Shown piece after piece: positions 45,640 through 58,148 of a stretch of 64,000 nt of DNA. Made by a program: the position numbers and the translations under genes. The stretch covers positions 558,001-622,000 of the forward strand of contig CM065888.1 in assembly GCA_033439255.1 (NCBI GenBank), read 5' to 3'. This DNA comes from Hericium rajendrae (lineage: Eukaryota; Basidiomycota; Agaricomycetes; Russulales; Hericiaceae). The notes under the pieces are model-generated. The model made no database searches and was not told the origin of the DNA. It saw nothing but the letters and a program-made list of their open reading frames with translations. Positions within the stretch are counted from its first letter, which is position 1; each line of letters begins with the position of its first letter.

Positions 45640-46766
45640 GGCAGGTGCGACTCGGGCATGGGATCGTTGTTTGCTGGGGTAGGACAGTAGTGGGAGAGCC
45701 GGGTGTTGTCAAGGCGCTGCGGGAGAGATGCTACAGGCCCGGGTGAGTCTCCATTTATACAAACTACCCGAGATCATCTCGGTATGCCAGGAAGTGCTAT
45801 TACGCACTCTAAGACGCGTCGAACGCGTCGATCTGGGCACGTTGACGCGTCGAACGTTCGTGTAAAGTCAATCGCGACGCGCTGCTAATTGGCATGACCG
45901 CGTCGAACCCCCTTCCTTTCAATGTCATATTTCCATGTCTAGTGCATTCCACCATTCGATTTTAGGCTCATCCTCTTCCTGCTATCGGACTGTACAGATA
46001 CGCTTACGATCCAAGCTGCTTCTCCAGATATGACCTTTCTATTATGCAGTTAAAAGAGCTCTGCCTCCGAATCTGTTACCCATTTTTCGATGCCTGCGCT
46101 TGATTAAGGCCAAATCGCGCGGCGTCCACTAAATGCATGATGAGCATCCATATGCCTGTCGAAATTTGAGAGCATGCAAGCAAGCCAATCTTCGGTGACA
46201 GGCAAAAGAGCAAAACCCATCTTTTTCGGGGTAAGCTGCCAATGAGGTAGATATACATGTATTTTTTCTCTTTCGTAAAATCATCATAAATTCACACCGG
46301 AATCGTATTGATATCAGGATATAGGAATGCTACTTGTATTCGCATTCTGTGCAAGGGAACGAGGTTAATATGAGATCCCGTCGGCCTGACAGGATGTGCG
46401 AGATGCATGCGAGCAACATCTGCTATTGGACCTCCCGAAAGTCATCCGAGCATAGATTCACTTCGATATTTTTAGCACTGAGTAATAATATGGTACTCTA
46501 ATAAATGTCATTGAGCATAGTAGAATCTCTGTGATCCTCATCCCAAGAGCTCAGAACTTTCGTCGAGAGTGGGCTGTCGCGCCTTCCAAATCCGGCCCAC
46601 ACGCCGAAAACACACATTGAACTTCAAATTTCTTCGCAAGTTGGCATTCTATTTACTCATAACTTTCACAGTGGTGCAGCACGACGTAGTAATATGCAGC
46701 CATGTACACAGAACCACGAAATTCGCATTTTTTCGACCCTGGCGGGCGGGGTGGCCCGGTACTGGG
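45640..46766. other. Non-coding right part of the pogo element
   Basis: No gene seen. Contains the repeated GACGCGTCGAACG motif (45813, 45844) and, near the end, GC-rich GGCGGGCGGGGTGGCCCGG. Confidence 0.6.
45813..45907. promoter_or_regulatory. Repeated GACGCGTCGAACG motifs upstream of transposase
   Basis: Exact copies at 45813-45825 and 45844-45856, and a near copy (ACCGCGTCGAAC) near 45895, about 175-265 bases before the transposase start. The spacing suggests sites for a DNA-binding protein, perhaps the transposase itself (inference). Confidence 0.4.
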
Positions 46767-46793
46767 GGTGGCCCGCTTCTGGGTCAGCCACAG
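46767..46793 (-). repeat. Right 27-bp terminal inverted repeat
   Basis: Exact reverse complement of 42954-42980; TA at 46794-46795 follows. Confidence 0.97.
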
Positions 46794-46795
46794 TA

Positions 46796-48145
46796 CAGTC
46801 AGCGTGCCGGTTTTCCCGCTACCTTTAGGTAGTGGGTCTTAGGGCCACGAAACGTGTTTCACTTTTGGCGGAGGATTTTACGTTCATGACATTCGACTCC
46901 GCCTCGGCAACATCCGCACATCATCTTGCTCAGTACCTCGCACGAGATCGAAGGCTACAACCTGAAATCATCCGAAAACTAGATTTTGACTTGACAGCTA
47001 TATACGTTCCATGTTATCTCATGTCTGTGCGAAATTTCAGACCTTAGTGCATGCCGACGCTCACAGTATTCTAGTCGCAACGTGCGTCCTGCGAATAGGG
47101 TCCTCTGTGGCAGTGCTGTACAGCGAACTCCGCTTGAACGCGTGAGGTGACGTACGCGATTCTATCTCCCAAGCCTCACATACCATACGTGTCTTATTGT
47201 CTTCCACACTTTGCCGACTACTTATCACAATATGAGTGCATCGTGCAGATATCGATGTTCGAAAATTGGGGACGAATAAGCAACGCTGAGTACAAGAGGG
47301 CTCAGGTAGCGGGCTTTGCCGCGCAGCCGGCCCCTTCGTTATGAACGTTAATGCGCGTACTCGGAAGGTTAACGTATGGGGGTGATAAAGATGCAGTGAT
47401 TGATAAGTCAGCTTCGTCGGCCCTTGTCTTGTACCTATGTAACGCATCTAGTACACTAGCCAAAGTCGGCTTGGACTACAGTTGCGGATGTTAAATAAGC
47501 TATAGACGTCGGGGACCTAAGAACAAATGCGCAGCGTTCTCAGTACCTTCGGGCTGTACACTGCTGTACCTAAGAATAATTAATAAATGCGCAGCATTCT
47601 ATGTAGGTACAATATATGAGGATGACATCCATCAATCAAAGAAGCTTGAAGGCTCTCAGTTTCTTCCAAAAAAGTCGCGTTCCGCCGCTGTCAAATTGGA
47701 TGGATTTGACTGTCTGCGACTGTACTTCAGGAGATCAAAAGGAAAATCTAAACTGAATAATTGAAGTCGAAAACCAGCAGTATGTGACTCTCCTGCAAGT
47801 CTTTTGCCGAGTGGTCTGCATCGTTCTTTTCCTGTGCGCACTGTGGAGCATATGTAGGAAAGTGATCAGGGTCAACCAAGCACCAGCACTATAATCGTGC
47901 TTGGCACTGTACAGCACAGTACACATAGATCAGGATGATTCGACCAATCAATCTTCGGAAGCCAAGTATTCCGGGTTGCATTGATTGAGAACCTCCGCTC
48001 GGACATTGTGCGAGTGTGGTGACATGCTCTCGTGGCTCAACGTGTCTAAGAACGGGGGATTTATATCAGGGCATTTTTGAAGATGCTTCGAGTCATCTAG
48101 ATTATGTTGCGGTAGGATCATGTCCTTCTAGTCGAGATTTCCCCT
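46796..48145. other. Intergenic, no gene seen
   Basis: Only short frames. AAATGCGCAGC.TTCT is repeated directly near 47525 and 47585 within similar CCTAAGAA context. Confidence 0.5.
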
Positions 48146-49430
48146 CTACGCTTCCGCAGCAAAGGTATAATCAATATAACCAACTGGACTCTTGTGGATG
48201 TAGAAATTGGCACGATCATACGGCGTCAGCTCGATGTTCTTCTTCAGTCTCAGCGGGAGATCGGGCTATGTCCTGGTCAGCCAAAGCACTGCTTCGAGGG
48301 AGAGCTATACTTACATTTGACACATACATGCGGCCAAAGGCAACAAGCTCGCCCTTCTCATCTGCTGCCTTGATGGCCTTTTCTCTGTCGTAACCGCCGG
48401 CCGTGATATACGTTCCCGATCTCCATATCTCACGCAGGAAGTCATTTGAGTCACCTTCAGCTGGTTCCTGGTCGTATGAAGCGGTGACGCGCGGCTCCGT
48501 AACGTGGATGTACGCAAAATCGGGGTATCTGTCGCGGATTTGCGTCGCAAGGTAGGAGAAGGTGGGTAGCGGGTCCTTCATGCGCATATCTAATATCACA
48601 TTAAGAAAGGTTCAGTCATCAGGAGATGCGCACGGAAAATCTGCATCAATGTGACACAACGCACCTTGGAATTTACCAAACGGACTGAACCTGATACCAA
48701 CGCGCTTCTGATCCACTGCTTTCGTCACCGCCTCAATCACCTCTAGAGAGAACCTCGTCCTGTTCTCTATCGGCCCTCCGTACTCATCCGTCCTCTTATT
48801 CGATACATCCTGCGTGAACTGGTCGAGCAGGTAGCCGTTGGCATTATGGATCTCCACACCATCGAAACCAGCCTTGTGCACTGCGTTCGATGCCGCAGTC
48901 GCGTACAGGCCAACATACTCCTTGATCTCCTCCTTCGTGAGCGGCCTCGGCTTCGGGCGATCCTGAATCGGAATATCGGACGCGGAGACAAGTTCGTACG
49001 AAGGATCATTGTATTCTTTTTGCAGTTGCTCAAGCGATGCGGCGCGCCCGATGGCCCACAGCTGCATGTAGATGAACGACCCCTTCGCGTGTACCGTGTC
49101 CACGATCTACCCTCCGATGCGTCGATTAGCCGCAGGACGCGTCGCAGAATTGAGAGAAGCTGCATTTACCCGCTTCCACGCGGCGATCTGCGCATCGGAC
49201 CAGATCCCCGGCACGTTGGCAAAGCCGCCCGCCTTCTGCGCGATGAACGTCGCCTCGGTGATGATCAACGTGCCCGGGACGCTCGCGCGCTGCCCGTAGT
49301 GTTCGACGGCGAGGTCGCCGTGGACGTGCTCGTCGTCGGCGCGGTACCGTGTGAGCGGCGCCATGACCACCCTGTGCTGCAGGGTGATATCTCCGAGCTG
49401 GAATGGCTGGAAGAGCTTCGATTCAGACAT
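48146..49430 (-). CDS. Old Yellow Enzyme family NADPH dehydrogenase / ene-reductase (copy 2)
   Basis: Minus strand, ATG at 49430 ([20 protein letters not shown]), stop TAG ending at 48146. Four exons in the same layout as copy 1. Motifs: [66 protein letters not shown] (His, Asn and Tyr of the active site present), [61 protein letters not shown] and [10 protein letters not shown] at the end. The active-site neighbour after His is Asn instead of the Gly of copy 1, and the loop after the first Arg-rich exon differs, so substrate range may differ. It is separated from copy 1 only by the pogo element and spacer, consistent with tandem duplication. Confidence 0.93.
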
Positions 49431-50176
49431 CGTGCGTGTAAAGACCGTGAAGCACGAAGCGAAGAAGGTAGTAATGGAGGTTTTGCGTCAGAGGACTCGC
49501 CTTGCGCGATTTATTTGTGCAGTCTGCGCAAGCGCATTATGAAGCAGCTTGCACAGGAAGCTTGGCGGGCCGCCAGTTGACCGGAAGACCGAAAAAATTG
49601 TGCCTGCTATGCATTACGTCATTGAGACAAAGATATTCTTAAGCAAAGTTGTAGACGTACTTACAGTAGCTGCAGAGACCGGTGACCTGCAATGGTGGCC
49701 GACGTCGAGTAATTGCAGACCATTGATTGGTGAGCGATAGATCCGGTGGTAAAGGCAGCAAGGGCGGCGGCTCGACACTGACAGTCTGGTCATGTTAGCT
49801 CCGAGTTAGCTTCATAGCGAAGTCCCGGTCGGGCAACGAGAAGACAGGCATGGAAAAAAATAAGAAGTCAGCAGGGCGTAGATCCTGAAAAGGTCGAGCA
49901 CAGTATCCTGCGTTATCATCGCGCAATAGATAGGTCATGTCGGCCAGTATCAGCTCAAATTCTCAGACAACTGCAGGCTGGTCTGGAATACGACCTTGGC
50001 TAGCTCACGAACTCAATATCATATTCAGATCGGCGAGACACAGCGATATCGGGAGAAAGCACACTATAAAAATACAGTCAGCTTTAAACGGCACTTCACG
50101 GTCCTACATACCACGATTGCCAGAATAGGGCCTAATAACTGCAAACCCAATGATGTACCACACTAAGAACCAATGT
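49431..50176. other. Intergenic between OYE copy 2 and AKR
   Basis: Upstream region of the OYE gene and 3' flank of the next gene; no ORF with a domain seen. Confidence 0.5.
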
Positions 50177-51550
50177 TCACCACCCCAACTGCTCTGCAGT
50201 CCACCCTGACATCTTGCCGTCTGCTCCAATCTTGTTGCACAGGCGCTCATAGCGGTCGAGCGCACTGACCCGCGCCAGATCCTCCGCGCTCAGCGTCGGT
50301 AGCTGTTTGCAACATGAGCCAAACAGAATAAGGCAGAAACGAGAGTTCAAACATACATTAATGTTGTCCCTTTGCCTCTCTGCGTTGCTCGACTTGCAGA
50401 TCGGCACGACACCCCGCGAGACATGCCAAGCGAGAATAATCTGCGCGGGCGAAACAGAGTATTTCTGTGAGAGCTCGATGATGGTAGGGTCGCCGCGGAC
50501 TGTATCGTATCCTTTGATACGATGCATGAATCGAACTGTTATCAAAAACCAGGAAGCCAACTCACCCGTTGACGTATAAGAACACGTCACAACCCCTCTC
50601 TCCTCATGCCACTTCCTCAGCTCCTCTTGCGCGAGATACGGATGGAGCCTACACGCGATCAGTCACCGATACCTGCACCACAAGTGGCAGCGGAAAACCA
50701 CGCACTCGACCTGGTTGAGCGCGGGGACCACCTTCGCCGTCTCCAGCAGCGCCGTGAGCGTCTTGATCGAGAAATTCGATACACCGATCGCGCGCACTTT
50801 TCCGCTCGCGAGGACCTTCTCCATCTCGGCCCAGACGTCCTGGAAGCGCACGCCGTCGTCTAGGCGGTACTTCCCGTCTGCGTCCTTCGGGTCGCGGTCG
50901 TCGTCTTGCGAACGCACGGTCAGGTTAGCAAGACAGAAGGCCCAGATGGGAGGGCTCGGGGAACGCACTGTCGTATACCATGCCCATGGGGAAATGCATC
51001 AACCACTAGGGAGACTAAGTGAGAGGCGCACGATATGGATGACCACTCACCAGGTCGATGTAGCCGGTCCCTAGAGCCTTCAGCGAGCGCTCAAAGGACT
51101 CCTGCACGATCCGGCCGTGATGCCACCTATGACAGACCCGTTCTTAGATGTACGGGCACTGGCTGAGAACTCATAAAAGCGTACGGAAGTTTGGTGATAA
51201 CGAAGATCTCTTCCCGAGGGATACCGCTTTCCCTCATGGCCTCTCCGACGTATTGTTCCGTCCCTGGAAGATCAGGTATTGAGCTGCAGGTTCGTAGAAG
51301 AGCATCAGGCGGTGTGCGCACCGTAGCCATACGCAGTGTCCAGAAGCCGATAGCCCGACTGTCCACACAGGCGTATATGGATCAGTAGCAGCACAGAAGA
51401 CAGCAATAAACTCACCTTCAAAGCAGACAGAATCCACGGCTTCGACGTCGCCCACTGCTCGGGCGTCGTCCCGCTCCAGGTGCCGAGGCCCAAGCCCGGC
51501 ATCTCCAGACCTCCCGCGTTGGGCAGCTTCACTTTCGGGAGATTAGCCAT
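50177..51550 (-). CDS. Aldo-keto reductase (second gene)
   Basis: Minus strand, ATG at 51550 ([20 protein letters not shown]), stop TGA at 50177, about seven exons. Signatures: [22 protein letters not shown] (catalytic Asp, Tyr), [26 protein letters not shown] (Lys), [27 protein letters not shown] (His), [80 protein letters not shown] and [13 protein letters not shown] (coenzyme phosphate contacts). It belongs to the glycerol dehydrogenase/xylose reductase-like branch and reduces aldehydes or ketones with NADPH. It differs from the AKR at 39588 and has no membrane tail. Its neighbour on the same strand is OYE copy 2. Confidence 0.9.
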
Positions 51551-53007
51551 AGTGCTCGTTGTGGTATGCTGTGATAGTGAGAGATGGATTTGGTCGCTCT
51601 GGAACGACGGTCAACGTTTGCGCGAAATATAGGGCTGCGTCGCCGGCCGGATGTCCAGGGATAACCTCGGAGGAGGTTGTCCGTGAATAGCACACGCGCG
51701 GGCATCCGTGCAATTCTGGAATTAGAAAACTCGATATCACGCGGTGGGCGGGTTGAGAACGGGTCTTCGAGTACTAGCACAGTTCAATAACGCCCGGCCC
51801 AGAGAAGCGGTCCTGTGCATAGTCTTGTGCATAGCACGAGGGTCGTATTGAATGGAGATGCGCGCATCCGGACCGACGCCTGAGAGCAACTTCAAAATAG
51901 ATCAGACCATGAGAAGCACACCAGCTGGACTGAAGCGAATACTGTTTCATCGGAACACGACGCCTTGAGGCGCTGCGCTGAGTTGTATTTTCGTCCTCGA
52001 CACTTCTTCGCGAGCTCCGAGTCGTCTCATCATCCCATGACTTGGCCTTCCCTACAGCTGACCGCAGCTGGTCTAAAGACCACGCCACGATGGTCGATAC
52101 GACAAGGCACACAGACGTGCATGAGACCACAGCTACTGTAACTGAGAGACGCACCAGCCGCGAACAGATTCCCTAGCATGGGTCCTGCAGCTGCAGACTT
52201 GCAACACAAATTTGTTGTCGCGGCGTCGGCGTCCGCATCGTCAGGAATGTGCCTGTAGTAGTCTCCCAGAGGCAGAGTCACGAGACAGGACTCAACCTTC
52301 GTGCCTCAGGATCGTCTGTCTGACGCCTGTAGTGGAGCTGCAGATGCCGTCGGCGTCAGGAACAACTCCAAGGAACGCGGGGCGGCGCCGTCGGCCCGCC
52401 CTCGCGAGCCCTCCCGCCGCCGGAGCCGCCCAAAATACACAAGCACCCACAACCCCGCAATGCTAAGCGCCCGCCCCGCCTCATCCTCCGCGGTTGCGCG
52501 ATTCTACTTTCTGCGTTCTGCTTTCAAAGTATGTAACTTACCTGCAGATGATTAGTTTGCAAAGGGCTGCGGTCTTGGTGACCAAAGGGTTCGGGGCTGA
52601 GGGCGCCTTGAAAGGAAACATATTATAAACGAGACCTATTCACCACCACCCCACCACACCCCCGTCTACACCCCCTCCCCTCCCAATTAGCATGACCCAA
52701 TCTACAATAGATGACACCGCATACAACACATCACCGATCCAAACTGCAAACTGTGCAGAAAATAACTGAAAACTAAGGACACGAAATCAAGTGTGAGGGC
52801 GTACGATACAGCGCAGTTAGCAAAAGAAGAAGGAAAAATGTGAAAAAGGCAACGGGGAATGGGGAATGAGCGAGGGGGTGCGGGATAGACCAATAGATAA
52901 AAGGGCGTCATGTGCGTGCGTATATACCGTACCGAATCGTGCAAAAAGACAAGCCACCACCGTCCGTCCCCTTCACCTGTCGACACGAAGAGTAAGCCAG
53001 GCGCCGC
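51551..53007. other. Intergenic, no gene seen
   Basis: Pyrimidine-rich and GC-rich stretches (52370-52500) with unsupported short frames. 52560-53007 is probably the 3' flank of the FHA-RING gene. Confidence 0.5.
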
Positions 53008-55383
53008 CTACCGCTTCCGCTTGACCGACCTGTCGTCCACGCCCTCCCCGACCATCGCCATCGCCTCGCCGCTCGAGCCCACGAGCACCTCGCCGACGCT
53101 GCTCCCACTGCGCGAGCCCTCGCCCACGAGCATCTCGCCGTCGCCGTCGCCGTCGCCGTCGTCCGCCGGCACCGGCGACCCCTCGATGTGGAACGCCTGC
53201 GGCTCGTCCGTGTCGACCATCATGATGTCCGGGTCCTCCTCGTCCGCCTCCTCCGCGACGTCGTACGGCTGCGCGCCCGCGACGGGCACCCGCCGCACGC
53301 GGCGCACCATCGTCCCGCTCTGCTCTTCCACGTCCGTCTCGGGCTCCTTCGCCTCGGCGATCTCTTCGTCCGCCTCTTCGTCGGGGTGCGCGTAGATGTC
53401 AACTTCGACGTCCGCCTCGAGATCGGCGAACGTGCGGCATAGGGGACACGAGAAGGCCGGGTGGTGCGTCTCAAGCAGTGGGCGGATGCACTTGTAGTGG
53501 AACGCATGCGAGCACGGCGCGATGAACAGCGCCTGCTGGATCGTCACGCCGAAGAGACCTATGAAAGCTGTCAGTTTGGTTCTATAGAGAATAATGAGCA
53601 CACGTACAGATGCAACAGTCGCCGAAACCGGAATGAAGAGTTCCTTTTTTAGGCGGCTTCGGTGGAGCCACACCAGCCTGGCCTGGCGCTTTTTGAAGCG
53701 GCTCAGCGAGCGCTTTGAGCTGCCGCAAGGCATTCGTGCTGTGCGCCAGTCAGACGTGAAACGACACCAAAAGCACACCACCTACTTGAACGCATTCGCC
53801 GAGTTCTGCCACTCTCGCCCGATCTCAACCCGGATCCTCACGCACTTGTAGATATCCTCCGTCCCGCCCTGATAATCCACGCCTAGCTGCAGGGTATCAC
53901 CGTCCTTGACCTCGTAGGGTCTGCTCTCCTGATTCGCAGCGGACAGTCGCACGTGGTTGAGGAACGTGCCGCTACTGCTCTTCGTGTCCTTAATAAAGAA
54001 CTTGCCCCCGGTCTCGCACCATATCTCTGCATGCGCACGGCTGACGACCTTGCTCTTGAACGCGAGCTTGTTCGAGCCGAGCGCATTGGCCGCGGCCACC
54101 CCCATCCCCGACCGATCCGTGAAGCGCCCGATGCGCAGCGGCATGTCGTGCTCCGCGACGTCGCGCGTGATGGGCTCGAAGCGCAGGCTGCGCCGGGAGT
54201 CGATGTGCGGGACGAGACGGATGCGGTGGCGAGGGCCGTGGCCATTTGCGGTTAGACCGGCGATGCCGCCCGAGGGCGCAGAGGCGGCGATGGGCGAGGC
54301 GCCGACGTTGCTGCCCGCGGTGGTGGAGTGGTTGATGGGTCGCGCCATGAGCGGGGCCTGCGGGGTCGCGCTGCTGGCGAGGGTGCCGCCGGAGCGGCGA
54401 CGGCGCAGGATCTGGCCAAAGGCGGAAGTGGTTGTGCTTGCTGCGCCACCTGCGGGGACAGTGAGCGCGGGCGCCGCTGCGGGGCGGCGGCGGTGGCCTG
54501 CTGGGCCGGGCGATGGAGGGTTGAGCATGCCGACGGATCCGGTCGTGTTGAGCGGCGCGGGAAGGGGCGGAGGAGAGTTGCGAGACGGGTCGATAGGGTT
54601 GGAAGCAAGAGGCACGTTTGGTGGGGCGGCGTGTGAGTGCGAGGTGCCGCGTGGTCGGGCTCGGAGGAACGAGCCGAGGATGCCGGCCGTCGACTGGCGC
54701 AGAGGTGGGCTGCTCTCCGGATGAGGCTGTATAGGTGAAGCCGGATCCATGATCACAAAATCGTCGTCGAGAACGTCGTCGGAGGTAATTTCGTCGAAGG
54801 GAGATGTGGGGCGGTTCGGGGCAGATGAAGTGGATGCGATCGTTTGCACGCTGGCCCGACGGTCCTGGCGACGTGTAACGGTGACAGGGAGTGAAAAATG
54901 GTTATGTCTGCGGCGGCGACGGATGTCCTCTGTTGGCTGAGAGGAATCAGTGGGTTGGTTCGCAACGTCGACGTCGTCAGAGGGAGATGTGGGATCGTTG
55001 GGGGTAGATTGAGCGAATGCGTTGTTCTGGCGGCGAGAGACAGTAACAGGGAGTGAAAACCGGTTACGTCTACGACGGCTGCGCGGATCCTCTGCTGGCT
55101 GTGCGTTGTCGATGGGTTGATTTGGAGCGTCTACGTCGTCAACACCAACTGTGGAAAGGGATAGGGTGGTCTGATCGGGATGCTGGCGGCGCGCAACGAT
55201 GGAATTGAGCGAGAAGATATTTCGTCTACGACGAGAGCGTCGGTCGTCGTCGTTCTGACGATGGCCGGCAGGAGGAGAGGGATGGTGGGGAGAAGCAGAA
55301 GGCCGGCGTGCCAGCGGCGGGCTCACGCCCTGTTTGAGCCAAATTAGGATGTCAGCCACGGCGCTAGATCCAGGAACTGCCAT
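53008..55383 (-). CDS. FHA-RING E3 ubiquitin ligase (Dma1/CHFR-like)
   Basis: Minus strand, three exons; I choose ATG 55383 (MAVPGSSAVADILIWLKQGV), because the open frame upstream has only a non-ATG start over a poly-A tract. Stop TAG at 53008. The N-terminal half is disordered, with three repeats of RRRR(N)xFSL(P)VTVxRRQ (about residues 50-170). The FHA domain lies at about 54180-53830: RIGRFTDR, KVVSRAHAEIW, KDTKSSSGTFLNHVRLS and DGDTLQLGVDY, the residues that bind phosphothreonine. The RING-H2 follows after an intron: DCCICLFGVTIQQALFIAPC, SHAFHYKC and CPLCR, with all zinc ligands present. The C-terminal tail is very acidic. Dma-type ligases act in mitotic checkpoint and septin control in yeasts; the same role here is inference. 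Confidence 0.9.
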
Positions 55384-57342
55384 CTTCCCCGCGACTTCCA
55401 ATGTCAAATACAAAAAAAAAAAAGAATGAAGCGCCAACAAAAAAGCTGGCCAGCAGACAAGAATCGTATCGTGGATCGTAAAGATGCATCCTGTCCAGTT
55501 TTCGCGTCTTTATATACATGATGCATCGGACGAGCCGCTCCAGGCGGGGCCAGCATAGGCTTGCAGCATCCCTTTCCAATTACTGACCTCCAGCGACCCT
55601 GCGACGTATCAATTCTCTCACATTATTATTAGGCCAGCGCGCGATTGATGTGGGTTTAGACGTGCATGAATTCGGACTTCCGAGCTACGCTCCACCACCG
55701 GTGGATGACAAGCTCAACAGCTAGCAACAACTCCAACGCGCACGGCACCCCAGTGGGCGCAATACCCTCCGCGCAAAGGGTTTCATACTGCTCTACGTGG
55801 AATGGTCCCATGGCGACCGTGTCTGGAGCCCATTTACACTGCATCTCCTCCCGGGGACATACTCGCCCGCCCATGGACTTGTAAGTACTAGCTCAGCGGA
55901 GTCCACACCCGTTTACAGAGCCTTCAAACTTACATCTCCTCCGAGCTCTGGTGGTTCTCACTGCCACGCTCGTCTCCGAACTAATATACTGAAGCTGTCT
56001 CGCGTCTAGCGCCGAATCACTCCAAGGATGCTTTGCTCATATGCCGGATGGCACGGCCGCAAGCCACGGGAAACATAACATACTGATAACATGCCCTTGG
56101 CGGCGTCGAATGCCGCAACTGAGGTTGGCCACTCGGATTCGCAGGTAATCTGATGCTATGTTGTGTCGTAATCTCCTCTCCCTACCCCGCATTGATCGCG
56201 TAGGGCACATGCTCGGATCCGTCTCTAGGAATGCCCATTTCCATATTCACTGCCTCGAGCCTCAAAAATGATCGCAGTGAACCTTCCATACCTCCATCTG
56301 GAGGCATGTATCACTAAACATCAGAGCAGATGACCACAATAGTCGGGTCTCTTCGATAAGAGTGTCTGATCTATGTACAATCACCCAGACAACGTTCTCA
56401 AGGCCGTGCCAAGTGAGACCGTGTCCGCAGTACGTCAAATAGACTGCGCCTCGCTATCTTCCAACTTCATTTCGCATCCAGGGCTGCTACGCGATGCACA
56501 CTGCACACTCAAGCGACACCCCCACGAAGCTAGAGTCTCCTCTGCTCAAAACGGTTTCGGTACGTACTGATCTCAACCAACATGTGAACTTGCCAATCCT
56601 GTCAGTCTCCTCTTTGTCATTCCATGATGGTCACGGCCATGTAGCACCGCGAACTTCGAGCGGTCTTCGTATCTAGCCTGAGACCAGACGGAGCACCCAC
56701 GTCCTTGAACCAGCGATTGTGCTTGGATTCCTGAACCACACTGCATACGCAAGAGAGGATTGTTTGAGGCGAAGCGGCCATGTGAGGTGGGTGTCGTTCG
56801 ATACGTTGAAACTATAAAAGTTTACAGGCGATTGGCTCGCTCATCGCACAAAGCCCGTCACGAAAGGAACAAGCTCGGCTCAAGGTCAGAATCGAACAGA
56901 AGAGCGTCGACATCCCAACGAGCGAAAGAGCGTATATATGCGCGTACACACGCTGGTCTGAAACAGATATAAGCAACAGGTGCTCACTTGTACGTCCTCA
57001 TCAACATTCCCGTTCCCGATCCCCGCAATCGCAAGACTGGTCGCAACGCGCCGGCATCCCTGGCCTGGGAGTGCACGCCGGGGCGTTGCGACTTCCTTCT
57101 CGCATTTCGGCATCACCCCGGCCCATATCCTGGAAGTGACATCTGGGCCATGAGCAGGGACAGTGACATTGCACGACAACTCACCCGTCAACTCCACATC
57201 GTTTGGATGACCGCCTCGAACTCTGCAGGGGGGGCACATCGGCCATAGAAATCGAGTGAGTTGACCTGAAGGTTGCGACTTGCTGGCAAATTTCTTCACC
57301 ATTCCCTCGAGGTGATCATGGCGCGATAGTCAACTAGACGCC
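55384..57342. other. Intergenic, no gene recognised
   Basis: Contains the FHA-RING promoter side (TTTATATACATG near 55510) and many short frames on both strands without motifs. A 138-codon minus frame at 56886-57302 is unsupported. Confidence 0.45.
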
Positions 57343-57454
57343 ATGATGGATTACTGTAAATGTATTAATATAATGCGAGGCAGCTATTCCCGCATCGGCA
57401 AGAAGGTGCGTGCACCCCCGCTGCATTACAGCATTCCTCTCATATTTGCCTCAG

Positions 57455-57711
57455 CACCAGCGCGACCCCTGATCCGATGGTCACTCCAGGCTGGGTCGGT
57501 CTATGCCCTCCTTATCTTGTCCCATTATGTTCTGACGCGACCACGGATGCGCAGCTCCATCCCTCTGCCGAAGTCGGCCAATCCTGCGCGCATCAGGTCC
57601 AATGCTGACGTCTACAACTTCGAGCTCGACGCAGACGACATGAAAGCCCTGAACGACCTAGATCAGGGTGCGACAGGTGCAATCAGCTGGAACCCTGTCG
57701 GCGCCGACTAA
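57455..57711 (+). pseudogene. Aldo-keto reductase remnant (C-terminal exons only)
   Basis: PLIRWSLQAG is spliced over a short intron (about 57497-57560) to SIPLPKSANPARIRSNADVY, followed by NFELDADDMKALNDLDQGAT and GAISWNPVGAD, stop TAA at 57711. This is the C-terminal fifth of an AKR including the coenzyme-binding Lys-Ser-x-x-x-x-Arg region. The catalytic part is not found upstream. A decayed third AKR. Confidence 0.8.
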
Positions 57712-58148
57712 GCTTGCGGCTGTACATAGCGGAAGCGAAGTCATCAAGGATTCGAATGCAGTCAGATTTGCGTGGCAGCGGCGTGAATCAAGGGTATGCC
57801 TATGGTACATAAATGTCGTGCAAGAAAGCAAGATCGCGAAAGCTACATATGAACAACGAATGCGAATGCGTCCAGTGAGTCATGGTTACCGTATGAAGAT
57901 ATCAGACACAACACGTATCCTGAAGAGTAGATGTGAAACAGTATAAGGACGCAGAATTTGTAATATAACAAGAACCGAGTCAAGATGCCAGTGTAAATGG
58001 CACTACAGATGCATGATACTCGTACACGCCAGTCGGAGCACAATATTGGCACCAAGGAGTGGAAGAACAACAATGAAAAGCAAGAAAACATACAAACCAC
58101 ACGAAATCAACTTACTCAATTTCCCCTCGCCTGCAAAAATAATTTCCT
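57712..58148. other. Short intergenic region, no gene seen
   Basis: 3' flanks of the AKR remnant and of the RNA-dependent RNA polymerase gene. Confidence 0.5.

Larger units (their letters stand above)
42954..46793 (-). mobile_element. Pogo/Fot-like Tc1-mariner transposon, apparently complete (3,840 bp)
   Basis: 27-bp perfect inverted ends (42954-42980 and 46767-46793), each starting CTGTGGCTGACCCAGAAGCG, flanked by TA. Sub-terminal copies of the CCCAGAAG.GGGCCA motif occur near 43143. One transposase gene on the minus strand fills 43167-45639; about 1.1 kb of non-coding DNA lies between its start and the right end. Perfect ends and a two-exon open gene suggest recent activity. It sits between the two Old Yellow Enzyme copies. 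Confidence 0.92.

Noticed and set aside
55384-55440. Upstream extension of the FHA-RING protein
   Set aside because: No ATG in that frame; it would need a TTG start over a poly-A tract, while ATG at 55383 fits.
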